A stretch of DNA of 64,000 bases, taken from NCBI GenBank assembly GCA_950106755.1, contig OX467083.1, positions 16,487,029 through 16,551,028 on the forward strand, in the 5' to 3' direction. Source of the stretch: Climacium dendroides (Eukaryota; Streptophyta; Bryopsida; Hypnales; Climaciaceae). Below, in pieces: positions 24,817-37,184 of the stretch (position 1 is the stretch's first letter; every line of letters starts with the position of its first letter). The position numbers and the translations under genes were made by a program. Below the pieces are notes generated by a model. The model saw only the letters and a program-made list of their open reading frames with translations, was not told where the DNA came from and did not search any database.

Positions 24817-27391
24817 ATGACCCCCGATTTTCGGAGAAAGCTGCCCGTGAAACGGGCAGCACCGTCTCGGCATCATGCTGACAGCGACAATGACGACTCT
24901 ACCGCTAAGGAGGTACACGCAAGAGGTCGGACATTCACAGAGCAACGGTCGAAGCAAAGTAACGATCCTCGGCATGTGAGTAGTCGTGTGAAGGACAAGG
25001 GCAAAGCTGTAGCAAGTACTCGACCACCCAAGAGGCGTTGCACGAGAGTGTTATGCATGAGAAGGAATGAAGCACAGTTGTCTATGAGCGAGGACGACTC
25101 CGTTGAATCTGAGCCCAGGTGACTAGTGCCACCTAAACCTCTTATGTGGTGTGTTATTGAAAGGAGGTTGGATGTTTATATTCGATTTTGTGGCACAATT
25201 TACACCACAGAGTTGCCCAATTCAAATTCTTTTCATGTCCGTGGCATGAGGGCTCTATAGCTAAACCGCATGCACTTCAACGTCTACAGTGTTTATGTGG
25301 ACATTGCGTCAGACACAGCATGCTGGCTTCTGCATTTCAACGTCTTAGTCTTTTGTCTAAGTAGATGTCCAAGTCAATGTCTGAGTTGATGTTCTAACGA
25401 AGATCGAGTGGCCGTTGACTTGCAAGTGTTGTTTGTATTTGAGGTTTCATAGGACCACATCTCGATCTCCTGACACGGACGAGGAAGAAGAATCAGACGA
25501 CGTAAGGGTCATGGAGAAGGAGCCTACCACACCTCTACTTCGCAAGATCAATGTGAAGAAGGAGCGCAACAGCAAGCGCAAGCAATATGTGGAGGTGAAC
25601 GAACGCGGTTCTCCCCGTGGGAAGGCAAAAAGCTATTTGATAGCAAATGTGAAGGCTTTTGCCAAGGGATTGAATCCTTTGTTTGGGTGGGTTGACCAGC
25701 CATTGGATGAGAGACAACGATTCTTTGATAGAATCTACGTAGGTAATGTGACGTGACCGAAATAGCTTGAGTGGTTGTGAGTTCTTTTTTTGAATTTGAT
25801 GTCCTCCTGGACGTCATGATGCTGAATATGACATTTGGATGAGCATCACCATGCCTTCTGTATTGACGTCTGCAGTGGTGTCCAGATGTCTACAATGATG
25901 CCTGTGCAGACATCATTGTGTCTGCGAAATTAAATTATCTCGGAAGTCTTATCGTTTGCAAGTGTTTTGTATTGTAACCGTCTTATTTCAGACTGGGAAG
26001 TTGGAGGCGACCAAGTGGAGAAAAATCCTTCATGGTTTTCAAAGCATGTGACGAAGACTTTGATCAATATTCGCCATCATTTGATGAAGTTGATCGATGG
26101 GGACTGCCCTAAACCACCAGAAATTGATGCCTCCGTGTGGAGGAGGTTGCAAGAGAGGCGCAGCTCGTCAGACGCCAAGGAAAAGTCCGCGCAGATGCGT
26201 GCAGTTTCTAAGGCGAAGGGGTTCACGGAGGCACAATTGAGGCTCATTGAGAAGAATGTCATAGGTGAATTGGTGAGAGTCCTCCACTTCCATTTGTTTC
26301 GGATGTCCATTCAGACATCATGTTGCTTTGTAAGATGTCTGCATTTATGAACCTCATGTCTGAAATGATATCTGCGTGGACATCAATGTCGAGACCTCTA
26401 ATTGTTTTCATGTGCTAAACCCTACAACTTGGACGCATATCTTATGAGTCGGAGGTGAAGGAGGCAACGGACAATGAGTATGCTCGGCGCCAAGCAGAGA
26501 CCCGCAAGTCACCTCATGACTACAGTCCAGATATACAAGAACTGCGGACGTCGAATGCAGAGTTGGGAGGGCGCCTTGGTGGAGTAGAAGAGCTTCTCCA
26601 ACAACTCCTTCATTCCCTTGGAGGCAACAATCTTCAAAGTCATGTTGTCTCAAATGCAGGAGGTGGTGGTCAGAATGCTGGATGCGATGTCACTCCTGTG
26701 AAGAAGGTAGCCACAGACGTCGAGGGGGATCTTTACGTCAATGCTGACGTCGGTGGTGACGTTGCTGAAGACATCGCAGATGACGTTGAAGAAGAAGTGG
26801 ACTACCTGAAGGACACCGTTTCGAACGTCCAGACTGACAACAACGCTGGTGCAGATGTCCAAGAAGACGTCCAATTGTGCGTTGTGCAGACCATTCCCAA
26901 GCACAGCGATGCTTCAGCAGACGTCGGAAAGGACGCGGAGAAGTCCTCCACAGACCCGTATGCCATTTCCGTGGATGAAGTTCCCCCCGCTGAAGTGCAG
27001 ACGTCTGCTCTTGCAGCACAAACCGGTAGAGTTCAAGAGGTATTTTACACACCCTAAACCATATGACAAGAGGTCATTGGATGTCATTCATGTTTTTTTC
27101 CTCATAAGAATTAGGCTTTGTGTCCTTGCATCCACATGTAGCCCAAAATGCGACGAGTCCACATTCTCTAAAGTGTTTTATGTTATCGCTTTGTTCTAGG
27201 TGGCAAATATGCAATCCTCCGGGTCGTCTATCCGTTCCAATCGGGTCACAAGGACTGTACCAAGTGCAAAGCCGTCCAAGTTTGTGGCCCCAACAAAGCC
27301 CTTGAAGGCAACTGCACCGAAGTCTTCGAAGGCAAGCCCTTCTATGGTGGTAGATCCCCCTAAGAAGGGAGAGGCACCACACAAGAAATGA
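24817..27391 (+). CDS. TNPA-like CACTA accessory DNA-binding protein, intact, 5 exons
   Basis: Probable second transposition protein, which binds subterminal motifs and brings element ends together. Exons 24817-25118, 25453-25742, 25992-26272, 26449-27039 and 27200-27391 join at GT-AG sites into one open frame of 551 codons without any stop. Seen in order: a basic/acidic N-terminal region, a conserved block (about residues 165-290) resembling plant Transposase_24-type proteins (GWVDQPLDERQRFFDRIY, WRRLQERRSS, SKAKGFTEAQ), a leucine-rich coiled-coil stretch near 320-350, an acidic DV-rich stretch (about 373-452), and a Lys/Ser/Pro-rich tail. It is divergent from the transposase gene. The family assignment is by weak similarity and position. 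The coding integrity contrasts with the broken partner. Confidence 0.8.
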
Positions 27392-27799
27392 ACACACGGT
27401 GAGATTCTTACCAATCTTGAAGTTTGTATTGAAATTATACCGTTCTCAGACGTGGATAGTGGTTCCAAGAACATGGAGTCGTTGATACCTGTGTCAAATG
27501 GAATGCAGAGCGTGTTGCAGAGGACGTTCCAAGAGACAGGAGGACGTTAGCCCCAGCAATGGGACGTCGCTGCAGACATTCGCGTGTCTAGAAAGTAGCG
27601 GATGGGAAATGAAACTGAAGAGGTTGCCTTCAATTGAAATTCTCTTGTATGTGTTTTCTTTGTGTTGATTTCTTTATTCGGCTTAGTCTTCATTTTTAGC
27701 TTTGGCTTTGTGTTCTATCGTGACCCTCCTTTGTGAGACATGGTTGTTTTTTGTATTGGATTTTCTATTCTATGAATATGGACATACTCCTATTTCAAA

Positions 27800-28760
27800 T
27801 CATTGTCAATTTGTGGATGTTGTTGATGTCTGAAGCAGCATCCCGTGTCCCGCCAAGCAATGAATTGTAACATCAAAATGTCCAATACAATGCATTCATT
27901 AAGCATGACGTGTCTTGTAGCACACATCCGCTCAGACATCTTAATGTCCAATTCAATGCAAATACAAAGCATCGGAGTGTCTTAGACAACAAATCCATTG
28001 GACATCATAATGTCTAATGCAATGCACACAAAAAACATCAAAATGTCCAACACAATGCACACAGAAAACATCGAAATGTCCAATAAAATGCATCCGCGAA
28101 AACAGTGGAATGTCCAACAAAATGCATACATGCGTTGCAGAAGATGTCCCACGAAACAAGTGTGTTCATAATTGCATCTCCTCCTACTTAGATCTTCTAA
28201 CGGGACGTTACCGTTGACATCCTACAATGCATCCATCCATCTGCTACCCTACCATGTAGGTGTACTGCCTCGTGCAAGTAGACATCTCCCATGACAGGGA
28301 CTGCTTTGACAAGCACGCATGTGCAAATTCCACACGTCAGGATGGACATCTCATTCAACATACAAATGTTTCATTAGACATCATAAAAGCCATGCGGATG
28401 TCCACAGCGATGTTTCAGGAGACATCCGGAATTGCTAGGGAGACTAGACAAGTGGTCCCAAAAATGCCACATTAGCATCCGTGGATGCCACGTCAGACGC
28501 CACATCATAGACGGGCAATGGATGAAAAAAATGACACTCTGGCTTTCCCGTGCCTATGTGGCAGCCACATGTCAACTTCCTAAGCCCCCCGTTGACCAAA
28601 GTTTTTTTGGACATCACAATGTCCAGTCTAAAAATCTGCGTGGACGTAGCATGCAAAATGCATGTCCACGGCAGCGTGGTCTAATTGGACGTCCACCCTG
28701 ACGTAGACACGTCAAGCGCGATGTCCGGATGTCAAAATTGCGATGTCTCGGCGGAGACAG
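27800..28760. repeat. Right subterminal motif array of the 14-kb CACTA
   Basis: Many AATGTCC/GACATC copies. A regular tandem section at about 27940-28120 (ACATCnnAATGTCCAAnACAATGCA, period about 32-35 bp) is followed by mixed-orientation GATGTCC and GACGTC copies up to the terminal repeat. It mirrors the left cluster and is a likely TNPA-type binding region (inferred). Confidence 0.8.
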
Positions 28761-28773
28761 TTTTCTTATAGTG

Positions 28774-30594
28774 AAATGACACTGAATCTCTAATCAATAT
28801 CCTTGTGAGTGTGTTCCACTATCAGAAAACAAAGATGTACTTCTTTGAAGAAACCGAGTCCAACTAGTACGGCACACATAGCAAACATATAGATGTTTTT
28901 GTTCTCCCTGGTTGTGTTATTTGTTTGAATACTAAGCGTTGGTAGCAGTGACCCTCTCCTTCGCTTCACGTTGCAAATTACATTCATCACTGACGTTATC
29001 ACTTGATTACTATCATACTTGTAGTGAGCATTTACCCACACATCTGCATACAAGCCAACCCCATGTACTAATACACTGCACAGATGAGTCCTTACAAATT
29101 GAGATTCGATGTTCTTCACAATTTGCCTCATCTTTGGTATCATGGTTGTATTTTGATCCATACCGTCTACAATAAGACACATAAATACATTTGGAGTGAT
29201 AATTGTAGATCTCTTGAACAACCAGTAATCTCGCCTTTCTTCCATTTGAATTCGAATGTGCACAATGTACAATTCATTTATCTTTACCTTTGCTGTTGCG
29301 TTCATTATGGATTCCATTTTACACTTATACTCCCAACAATGATAGTACTTTAAAAATCTTGAGAAGGGTAGAATTTGGACATGTGGAAACTCTTTCCGCC
29401 AAAGTTTTTGGAATGAGCTCATCGACAATTCAAACCCATCCACTAGTTTCTTCACTTCCTCATTCACATATCGAACACATCTAACTTACTTGTATTCATA
29501 GGCAACAAAATAAGTAGCAGTACCGTATTGTCTGATTTTCTTTGAATTGATTGATGCGGTTGTTGACATCCAGCTTCATTTACAAATACATTCAAACTCT
29601 CCCTAGCAGCTGACATTTTCGCACTTTTCCTCCCTTGACATGTGTTTCTATAAACAACTGCTACTCTACCATATACAGCATGCGATGTCTTCAACTGCTT
29701 AAAACATCGTTGAGAATAACCCAAGGCTGTAGCGTAGCATGCATTGCAAACCGCAACACCATCTAACTTTGTCATGTATTTGTCTCTTCTTGGTCCCTCC
29801 GTGCGTGTGTAGAATGCATTAAGCATTTACATTATCCACGTAACCCTTGCTTCATACTTCTGACCCCAAGCCATATATTGTTGATCCAATATATATTTTG
29901 CATCAACATCTCGTAAGCAATTACATTTACATGCCCTTTTCTCTTTTGCATTGACAACACCTTCAAGAGTAACTTTTTAACTAGCTGCCTCCCCCCGTTC
30001 TCTTGGACTTCTCACCCTGGCCCTTTGATTTGTCATTGAATACCTCCTTGGTATATGTAAAGGGAACCCTTGTACTCCTATTACATCCAGTGTATTGGCT
30101 TCAGATCCTTCTATCGTCGTAGAACTTCTTGCAGTTGCACTTCTTTCACCATGACTTGGCAATGTCATATTAGAATTGCTAGCATTCTCTTCTACATCAT
30201 GGAAATCAAATTGCGGTGTTGCAACAGGAAGAAAAGAGAAGCTTTGGCCCTCCCTTTCAAGAACGCTTGTTGTCCTCACTTCTGAAGGATGTATCCCTGA
30301 GACTAGAGATTGGCGCCATCGTATGACCTTCCCTATACAATCATCTAGTAACTTCCCCACCACTTCACCAACCCATTTTGTTTGCTGAAAAACATGTGTG
30401 ACACGAACTGCTATTTCAAAAGGTTGTAACTTCACTTGGTGAAGTTCGGTCCCACACGTGATATTTGTATCTACTACACCAACTCCAACAACAATATGAT
30501 CTTCTTCCAGAAGATGCACCATCCCTTTTATAGCTTGTGTGACTACATTGTTACGTGCACGACCTTCTTCTTCGAAAAGTCTGGCTCTGACCAC
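28774..30594 (-). pseudogene. DUF7869-like transposon gene, 5' part (right of CACTA insertion)
   Basis: Encodes the N-terminal and core part of a large repeat-encoded protein in three shifted segments. 30594-29977 is not recognised. 29826-29464 contains VAVCNACYATALGYSQRCF, a cysteine motif typical of this family. 29467-28790 is the core, with RKEFPHVQILPFSRF, VDGMDQ, ENKNIYMF and HTHKDID. In relatives the last motif usually reads HTHEDIDQ; here the Gln codon is TAG (28792-28790). The three acidic positions (VDGMDQ, the TNN before TRENKN, and HTHxDID) could form an RNase-H-like catalytic set, but that is inference. Its continuation is at 14592-13500, on the far side of the CACTA element. Confidence 0.75.
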
Positions 30595-30599
30595 ACGCG

Positions 30600-33500
30600 C
30601 TAGTTTCTCCCCTACACTCCTTCATTCTATTGCAAACAATGTACTACCCATAGAATTGAATACCACTGGACTTCCAAATGACTCCACAGACATTTTGCTC
30701 AATCAATGACATCCAAGCTATCTTCACTTTGTCATGAGCTCCACAGTTCTCATGTCTTCTCAATTAAATGTTGTCACTCTATTTTCATACAAACACAATT
30801 TATTTAGAAAATTAACCACACGTCTTCCAACGCACTATTGTAGGGCAACCTAAAAAGGTACTTTTAATCCCTATAACCTCCCATTATCCCCTTGAAAGAC
30901 AACAAACATTTCAAGCAAGCTTCTAAAATCTTACTATTTGTTTTAATTTCTTGAATTCCTTTGTGAAGTTAGGAAAATCCAGTACCTTTTCTAAAATATA
31001 ATTTTTATTTCAATCGGAGTCCAAGAGCAAAAGAAATGGATCCAAAAGCCCTTCTTTCATTATAGGGCCAAAAAGAAAAAAAGAAAAAGAAACTAAAAGT
31101 ACAAAATTTCACAGGTTTGTTCTTTTTAGATTATATTTTGATGTACGTAGTACACTTTGATTCATGCCATTAGAATTTGTTATGAGAAAGTTATGAACAA
31201 TCTTGTTTTTAGGGCAATTAAAGCAACTTCTACAAAACAAAACTTGTAGAATTCATTTCTGACATCACTTTCCTAAATTCCCAGAAGAAAAAAGTTTCCC
31301 AAGGTTCATATGTCTTCGTAAAAAAATTTTACCATTCAGATTACTGTCTTTCATTTCCATCTTAAAACTATTAACAATTTAGAATGTCCTTCACTCCTTA
31401 ACGTATTTGTACTCAACAATTTCTTTATGAATAAAAACTAAATGTTCATGGAAATAAAATAAAGTTCCTACAATCCAAACTCAATTTCTATCAAATAAAA
31501 ATCTAAATTCAGAAACAGTACAGCACAAATGACAAGTCAAGAACATTTAAAGCCACATAATTTACTTAAGCAAGGTGCACTAAAATTTGCTTTTCAACCA
31601 ATTCAAGCAGTAATATCTTGCAATCTACATGGACAAAGTTTGCATCAAAATTTTTGAAAGAGATTTGTCCAATACTACTGTAGTACAAGATTCTATGGTT
31701 ACATATGAAACTAATAAATTTTTTAAAAACATTTTCCTCATTGCTATAGAAATGGTAGTTTTTAGTGAATTTTGGTGGATAATCGACCTTTTCACTTACA
31801 CTTTAGGGATTGACGTTTAAATATGTGATAAAATTAAGTACCTACAATATGAGCATACCTAAACCATGGAACTAACTTATATCATAGGCACCTTTGATAT
31901 GAACTCCCTTTTACTATACAAGGTGTATACACTACATGTACTTCAGTGTTCTCAATCCTAGGCTCCCATAATTGTGAACAACTTCAAAGTGAAGACATGC
32001 TATGTGCAAAACGTATTTCATTTCATAAACTTGTACTTTAAAAACCAAATCATGCATTCAAAATTTACATCTTCAATATGAGATTTTTCTTCTTCTTTAC
32101 AATGAATAGTAGTACTCAACTGCATTTCCAATTGAATGGAACTTCATCCACTAGAAAGTTTATCAATTCCACTTCTCCATATTGAATAATCGGAATAATT
32201 ATGCAAATTCATGAGGGTTTCAAAATCTAAAATTGTTCTTTATAGTAAAAACAACAACCAAACATCCATGATGAAATCAATCCAATCTTCAATGAAATGC
32301 AAAAATGTCTAATTCGCTCAAATGACAAAGTGTACTCTACCTTCTTGTCCTTAAAAAAATCAAGAATATTCTATAGAGTCTTTTCAATCCTTCAAAAAAA
32401 CAAATGATTTGGTAGGTAATACAATACATCTCTTTTGTTTCTTCATTGTTTTACTATTATGAACCAGTACATGAGTAAGATCTTGTTCCTAGGCAATGTG
32501 ATATTTTTGAATTTGAAAATATGAAAATAAACCATATTACAATTTGAATTGCCCCTATCATGAACAACAACTTAAATTGATGGTCATTCTACAATGGACC
32601 AATTTAGTTGTTGAATACATAGAGGAATAACTACTCTATTCAAAAAGCCAATGATTATCTTCAAAGTATGTACAATTTATGAGAAGTTCACAATGCATAT
32701 GTTTGGGGAAAGCTATGATATTTATGAAGTTTCAATGCTCCAAGTCTTTCAAACATTGTAATTATTAAATCAAATTATTATAAATCTATTGAAGTGAAAT
32801 ACAAATGACTACTCCTAATATGAAACTGACATACTTCATAACTAAGAAAAAGTCAACCCTCAAGTATTATTTCTTTGAACTTCTTCTTTGATTTTTAACA
32901 AAACAATTTTATTGGATTCACTATCTTTTATGACAACTGCAAACATGATGGTTTGCTTTTTAGTTTTAAAAAATTCCTTTAGAACTTCAATTTGAAGTCC
33001 GACCCTCACAATTTATAGCAACAGAAAGAAGTTGAATGTATCTTTGCATTCAATAAGTAGCTATTTTTCTGGAGAAAGCTATGTGATAACTTGTATTTCT
33101 ATAGGTGTAAACATATACTGAAATTTAGAGTGGACATAACTTAATGTATATAGAGTGCTTCCAATCATGTTTAGTTGTCATTCACAAATAATAATAAGTA
33201 CATTGAAACTCTAATGCACTTCTGAAAGTGAATCGAAAGTGAGGCAAAATAAAGATCTCTATTACATTCATTAACTTAGGTTAGAAGATTGACTTCACTG
33301 TTTTGCAATCAATTAGAATATTAAATTGTTAAGCTTCTCATTATGACTTTGAAATATGCCAGTCCAAGTGGTTGAAACATTGTTATAAACAATGTACTTT
33401 GTTTTATTTAATTTTTTCCTAAAAATACTAAAAAAATGAGTATCATTAATGAATACACACATTCTATGATTTCATTTATTTATTTTCTAAATAAACTACC

Positions 33501-34164
33501 TATATATATTAGTAGTAGAATACTATATAAAAAGGCTGCATTCTATATAAAAAAATTTGGATACTCTTTTTGAACTTCTTAATGCTCATTTTTAGTGTGA
33601 AAATTAATTCTATGGACTTTAAATGATTGGGAAATTATTTCATCAGTTTCCTTTATAACCCAAACATTCCTTTTTTTCCCTACAAATTGATATTTAAAAA
33701 TTTATATCTACAACAATGAATAGAAAAAGATGTTCAACTCTCTAATGGTACGTTGTTAATCATACTAGGGTCATACTCTTGGTCCTTAAATTGTTGAAGC
33801 TCTAAAATTGCCCAACTCCTCAAGTGCACAGTAGTGCTACATGTTGCTTTTTTTAACCTTCAATGAGGTACAAGACATGTATATCATAGGAGGTGGACAC
33901 TTTAAGATCTCTATCACACTTTCAATTCAAAATTACGTAACTTCTTCTACAAAGCTCTGAAAAATCTGACAACACTTGGATTAGATGCCAATTCCATTTT
34001 TCTTATTGATAGCATGTTTAAAATAATTGAAAATTATTGATAGCATTTTTCAATACATTGCTACTAAACATATGGCAACAATCATGTTGTACTGTAAGGT
34101 AACAAGTTTTGAAATCACATAGGCTTTGAAACTGCCCACATCCTCAAAAAGTACAGTATGTGTA
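30600..34164. other. Gene-free AT-rich DNA
   Basis: Over 3.5 kb without coding potential, RNA genes or recognisable terminal repeats. It reads as old, decayed repeat DNA. Nothing further is supported. Confidence 0.6.
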
Positions 34165-34314
34165 CACTACTAGAAAATTTCATTTTTCTGTTGTTTTGGT
34201 CACGTTGATCCGGTCAAAATTTGACAGAAATCTGTTGCTTTCAACAGATTTCTGTTAGATTTTGACCGGATCAATGCGACCAAAACAACAGAAAAATGAA
34301 ATTTTCTAGTAGTG
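34165..34314. mobile_element. 150-bp palindromic mini-CACTA, TSD GTA
   Basis: Starts CACTACTAGAAAATTTC, ends in its complement, and is flanked by GTA (34162-34164 and 34315-34317). The two halves are near-perfect inverted repeats of about 65 bp around a short centre, so the element can fold into one long hairpin. It shares the CACTACTA end and the GTTGTTTTGGTC motif with the element at 36893-38729. Confidence 0.93.
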
Positions 34315-35792
34315 GTACATATTGCTTTTTCATACCTTTCAACAATATACAAAAAGTGTACATTTTAGGAAGTGGCCTATTTCAGAGCCCTATGCCATTT
34401 CAACTTCAAAATTTCATAACTAATCCTACAAAGCTCCAAAAAATATGAAACGACTTCAGTTAGTTAGATGCCAATTCCACTTTTCTTTCAAGGAAAATTT
34501 ACTGAAAATTATTTCAAGAAGCTTTCCAACCCCAAAATTCAGATTCAGCTCTTAGGTGGTCAATTTTTGAACCTGTTCCCTAACATTCAGAAGCTCATCA
34601 CAAAATCTGTCACCATACCTACAATCCCCCACAACCTAATTAATGTTGATGACGAAAACACTAAGCGAACACCCAAAGACGTTCATTTGCAGTAATACAG
34701 GGCTAAGTCAGGGGTTCTAAATGGATCATTGATTGAAATTGTTTGCAATTAAGTCGCACAGAAGGAATAGAATCCACTTCACATATGCTAATGAAGTGTC
34801 GTCTTCCTTCTCATTTGTGTGGTGAAAAATTTGCGAACTGAACTTCAACGTTACTCTCGACTATGCAGCTGCGCTGAAAAGTGCAAAAAAACCTCATTTT
34901 CGGAAGAAGAAGAAGACACTTGTGGAGTAGGACTTCAGATCGGCAGTTCATTACTAATGAAGATGCACAAAACCTCCAGACGGCAGGAAGAACCCTATTG
35001 CGGCAGTTAGGTAGGGAGATGCTAATCAAATCCAGTAGTGTTGTATTCGCAGAAATCTAGTAGTGTTGTGTTCGCAGAGGAGCTTAGTTCGGCATTCGTC
35101 TCATATTCGACATAGGAGCGGACAACGGCATTGGCGACTTCAGGTGAATATTCTTATCATCCTTACTGATTGTAGCTGATAGTACTGCCATTGCTATATT
35201 TCTTATTGTAGCCCTCATGTCAGCGATCTGTAACATAGGATTATATTTCTTCAAAATCATAAAGTAATGCTGCATTGAAGCAAGTATTTGAAAGTCTTTT
35301 AAGAATTTTCAGTGTGATGCTTGTTGGAAAGGGTTGTCTTGCACAGAGATTACTCTTGGTAAGGTTCAAATGTAAAAGGTTGATCTCTTTCTATTGAGGT
35401 AGATAGGAAAGCTCAATCTTCTCGGATGTTGTAGTTGAGGAAGTAATCAGTTTTCCAAAAATTAGGTGCATTTCAGCTGCTGCATGTCTTCTTTCTTAGA
35501 TCTTGTAGCACTGCGGACTGTGAGTGGGTTTGCATAGGCTGCCGAAGGTCTGCGCGTCTCTATTTCCAGATTCTGAACAGGATTTGCAACTAAATTAAGA
35601 GAATGTTACTTACCTTAACTAGTACCGGATTGAATTTGGTAGTACAAATTCTAACAAACCATTTATGTCCCCCCTAATCATACCTACGTATTGCTCATCT
35701 AAGCTTTGCATTGAAAAAAAATAAATCAGATCAGCTTTCCTACTATAGGCAAGATCTTCGCAAATAGCGTGTGGGGAAGAATGTGCTGTTTG

Positions 35793-35838
35793 TGATGAAC
35801 AGTGACCCTCCGCGTGCACGGAGGGTCACTATTCATCA
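35793..35838. repeat. Hairpin 1 (AGTGACCCTCCG stem)
   Basis: Arms 35793-35812 and 35819-35838 are complementary at 19 of 20 positions around a 6-base loop. This is a strong G+C-rich stem in an AT-rich surrounding. Confidence 0.85.
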
Positions 35839-35880
35839 AAAACTACACTCCGCAGAGCCTCCACATTCTTTTCATTATGT

Positions 35881-35918
35881 GAATAGTGAACCTCCGCAAG
35901 CGCGGAGGTTCACTGTTC
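35881..35918. repeat. Hairpin 2 (AGTGAACCTCCGC stem)
   Basis: Arms 35881-35897 and 35902-35918 pair at 16 of 17 positions around a 4-base loop. Its arm differs from hairpin 1 at few positions, so the two hairpins are a diverged duplicate about 85 bp apart. Confidence 0.85.
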
Positions 35919-37184
35919 AAAACTACGTTTGCTGAGGTTGACTTCGCTACATGGGTACGGCACTGGATTGCCTGTACAGGTGGAAGACTTTCTACGACTA
36001 GCTAACTGGAGTTTGTAGACTAAGAGCGGTGACTAGGTGGACAAGCAATGTCACTGGCCCTATGGTGGAGGTGGAGAGAGGGAGAAATCGATGTCTGGTA
36101 TTTGCGGATGAGGATCAACTACGTAGGAGCAAGAATCACTGCCAGTCGAACTTTGTGTAGAACCATTAGTAGACAACTTTTTTTGGATAGACGTCAATTA
36201 CCTTTTGAGGTCAGGAAATCATACGAAACTACGGTTGTAGATTTCTTTGCCTCGACTTCTAAGTCCCCGTCTTCTCAGTTCCGGCGCTCCCCTAGTTTCC
36301 TCAGTTCCTTCTTCTGCAAGCCATCGTGTTCTCACTTTCGGCGCTCCCATTGTCTCTTGGTTTCCAATGCCAGGAAGCCACCGTTTGGCGCTCCTCTCGT
36401 TTCCTCTTTTCCAGCGCCAATAAGCTCCTCTCTGCACGTTTAGTGCTCTCAACTAGCGTTCACTACAATTAAATTGTTAGCGGGAGAGATCGATATGCAG
36501 GTTTTTGATCAACAACAATATCGTGAACTTCACCTAAGGTATGCTTCAATTTCTCAATCGATTTGTATTTCAGTAATGCAACTTGTAGGTGTAAGCAACA
36601 TATGGGTCGTGCATTAGCATTTCAATGACCACTCCAAAAATTTGACTTACCAGGAAGTGGGAGAAAGGACAACGTGAAGGTGATGTTGTGCTCCTTTGAA
36701 GGCTCCTTTCTGTTTTGCCGCTCAAATTTGGGAAAAAAAATGCAGCCCTCGCACTGTACCCAATCTGTGTAGATAGGTCAATCAATCAATACTAGTCCTC
36801 GTCGACATCCTTCCTACCTTAGTGTAGACTGAGAAATGTTTCAGTACTGATGCACCAACCAAGCACCCTATCCTGCTGCCGTAGCGTATTTGCACTACTA
36901 CAAAATTTGTGGTCAAAACAACAAAATTTCAACTGAAATTTGTTGATCCCTTTTGTTGTTTCGGACTCGTTGTTTTGGTCAATAATCAACAAAAATCTGT
37001 TGTTTTTTTCTGTTGTTTTTTTCTGTTGTTTTGGCCAAATCAACAAAAAAAATTTGAAAATAAAAAAAAAACAAATTTTCTTCTACTGCCCGAGATTTCC
37101 AGGCAGCACAAAAAAAATTGATTTTTCGCTGCCCAGAACCTCCAAGTAGCCCGTTTTTTCACCCGAGCCGGCGAATGCACACCA

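Larger units (their letters stand above)
14596..28773. mobile_element. Complete 14,178-bp CACTA (En/Spm-type) transposon, TSD AAA
   Basis: The perfect 14-bp terminal inverted repeats CACTATAAGAAAAC are followed by imperfectly matching inner bases. AAA target copies lie directly outside (14593-14595 and 28774-28776). The element carries divergent genes: a TNPD/TNP2-type transposase leftward (15640-20205) and a TNPA-like partner rightward (24817-27391). GACGTC, GATGTC and GGACATC motifs crowd the subterminal regions and also many of its introns. It is inserted in the DUF7869-like gene and itself carries the nested element 21693-23186. The transposase is broken by four stops and a frameshift, so this copy is probably not self-mobile, although its ends look functional. 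Confidence 0.96.
34318..36892. other. Intergenic region with slightly higher G+C, no supported gene
   Basis: Open frames at 34468-34695 and 36048-36443 have no recognisable family and are probably chance frames. Short direct repeats (AAATCnAGTAGTGTTGT) lie at 35025-35070, and a pair of strong hairpins at 35793-35918. A decayed gene or promoter remnant is possible but unproven. Confidence 0.45.

Noticed and set aside
35025..35070. AGTAGTG repeats as a possible CACTA terminus
   Set aside because: They are a short direct duplication, with no CACTA partner and no target duplication.
36048..36443. Ser/Phe/Arg-rich 131-codon frame
   Set aside because: Contains internal direct repeats (CGGCGCTCCC-type), no family, and no supporting gene context.
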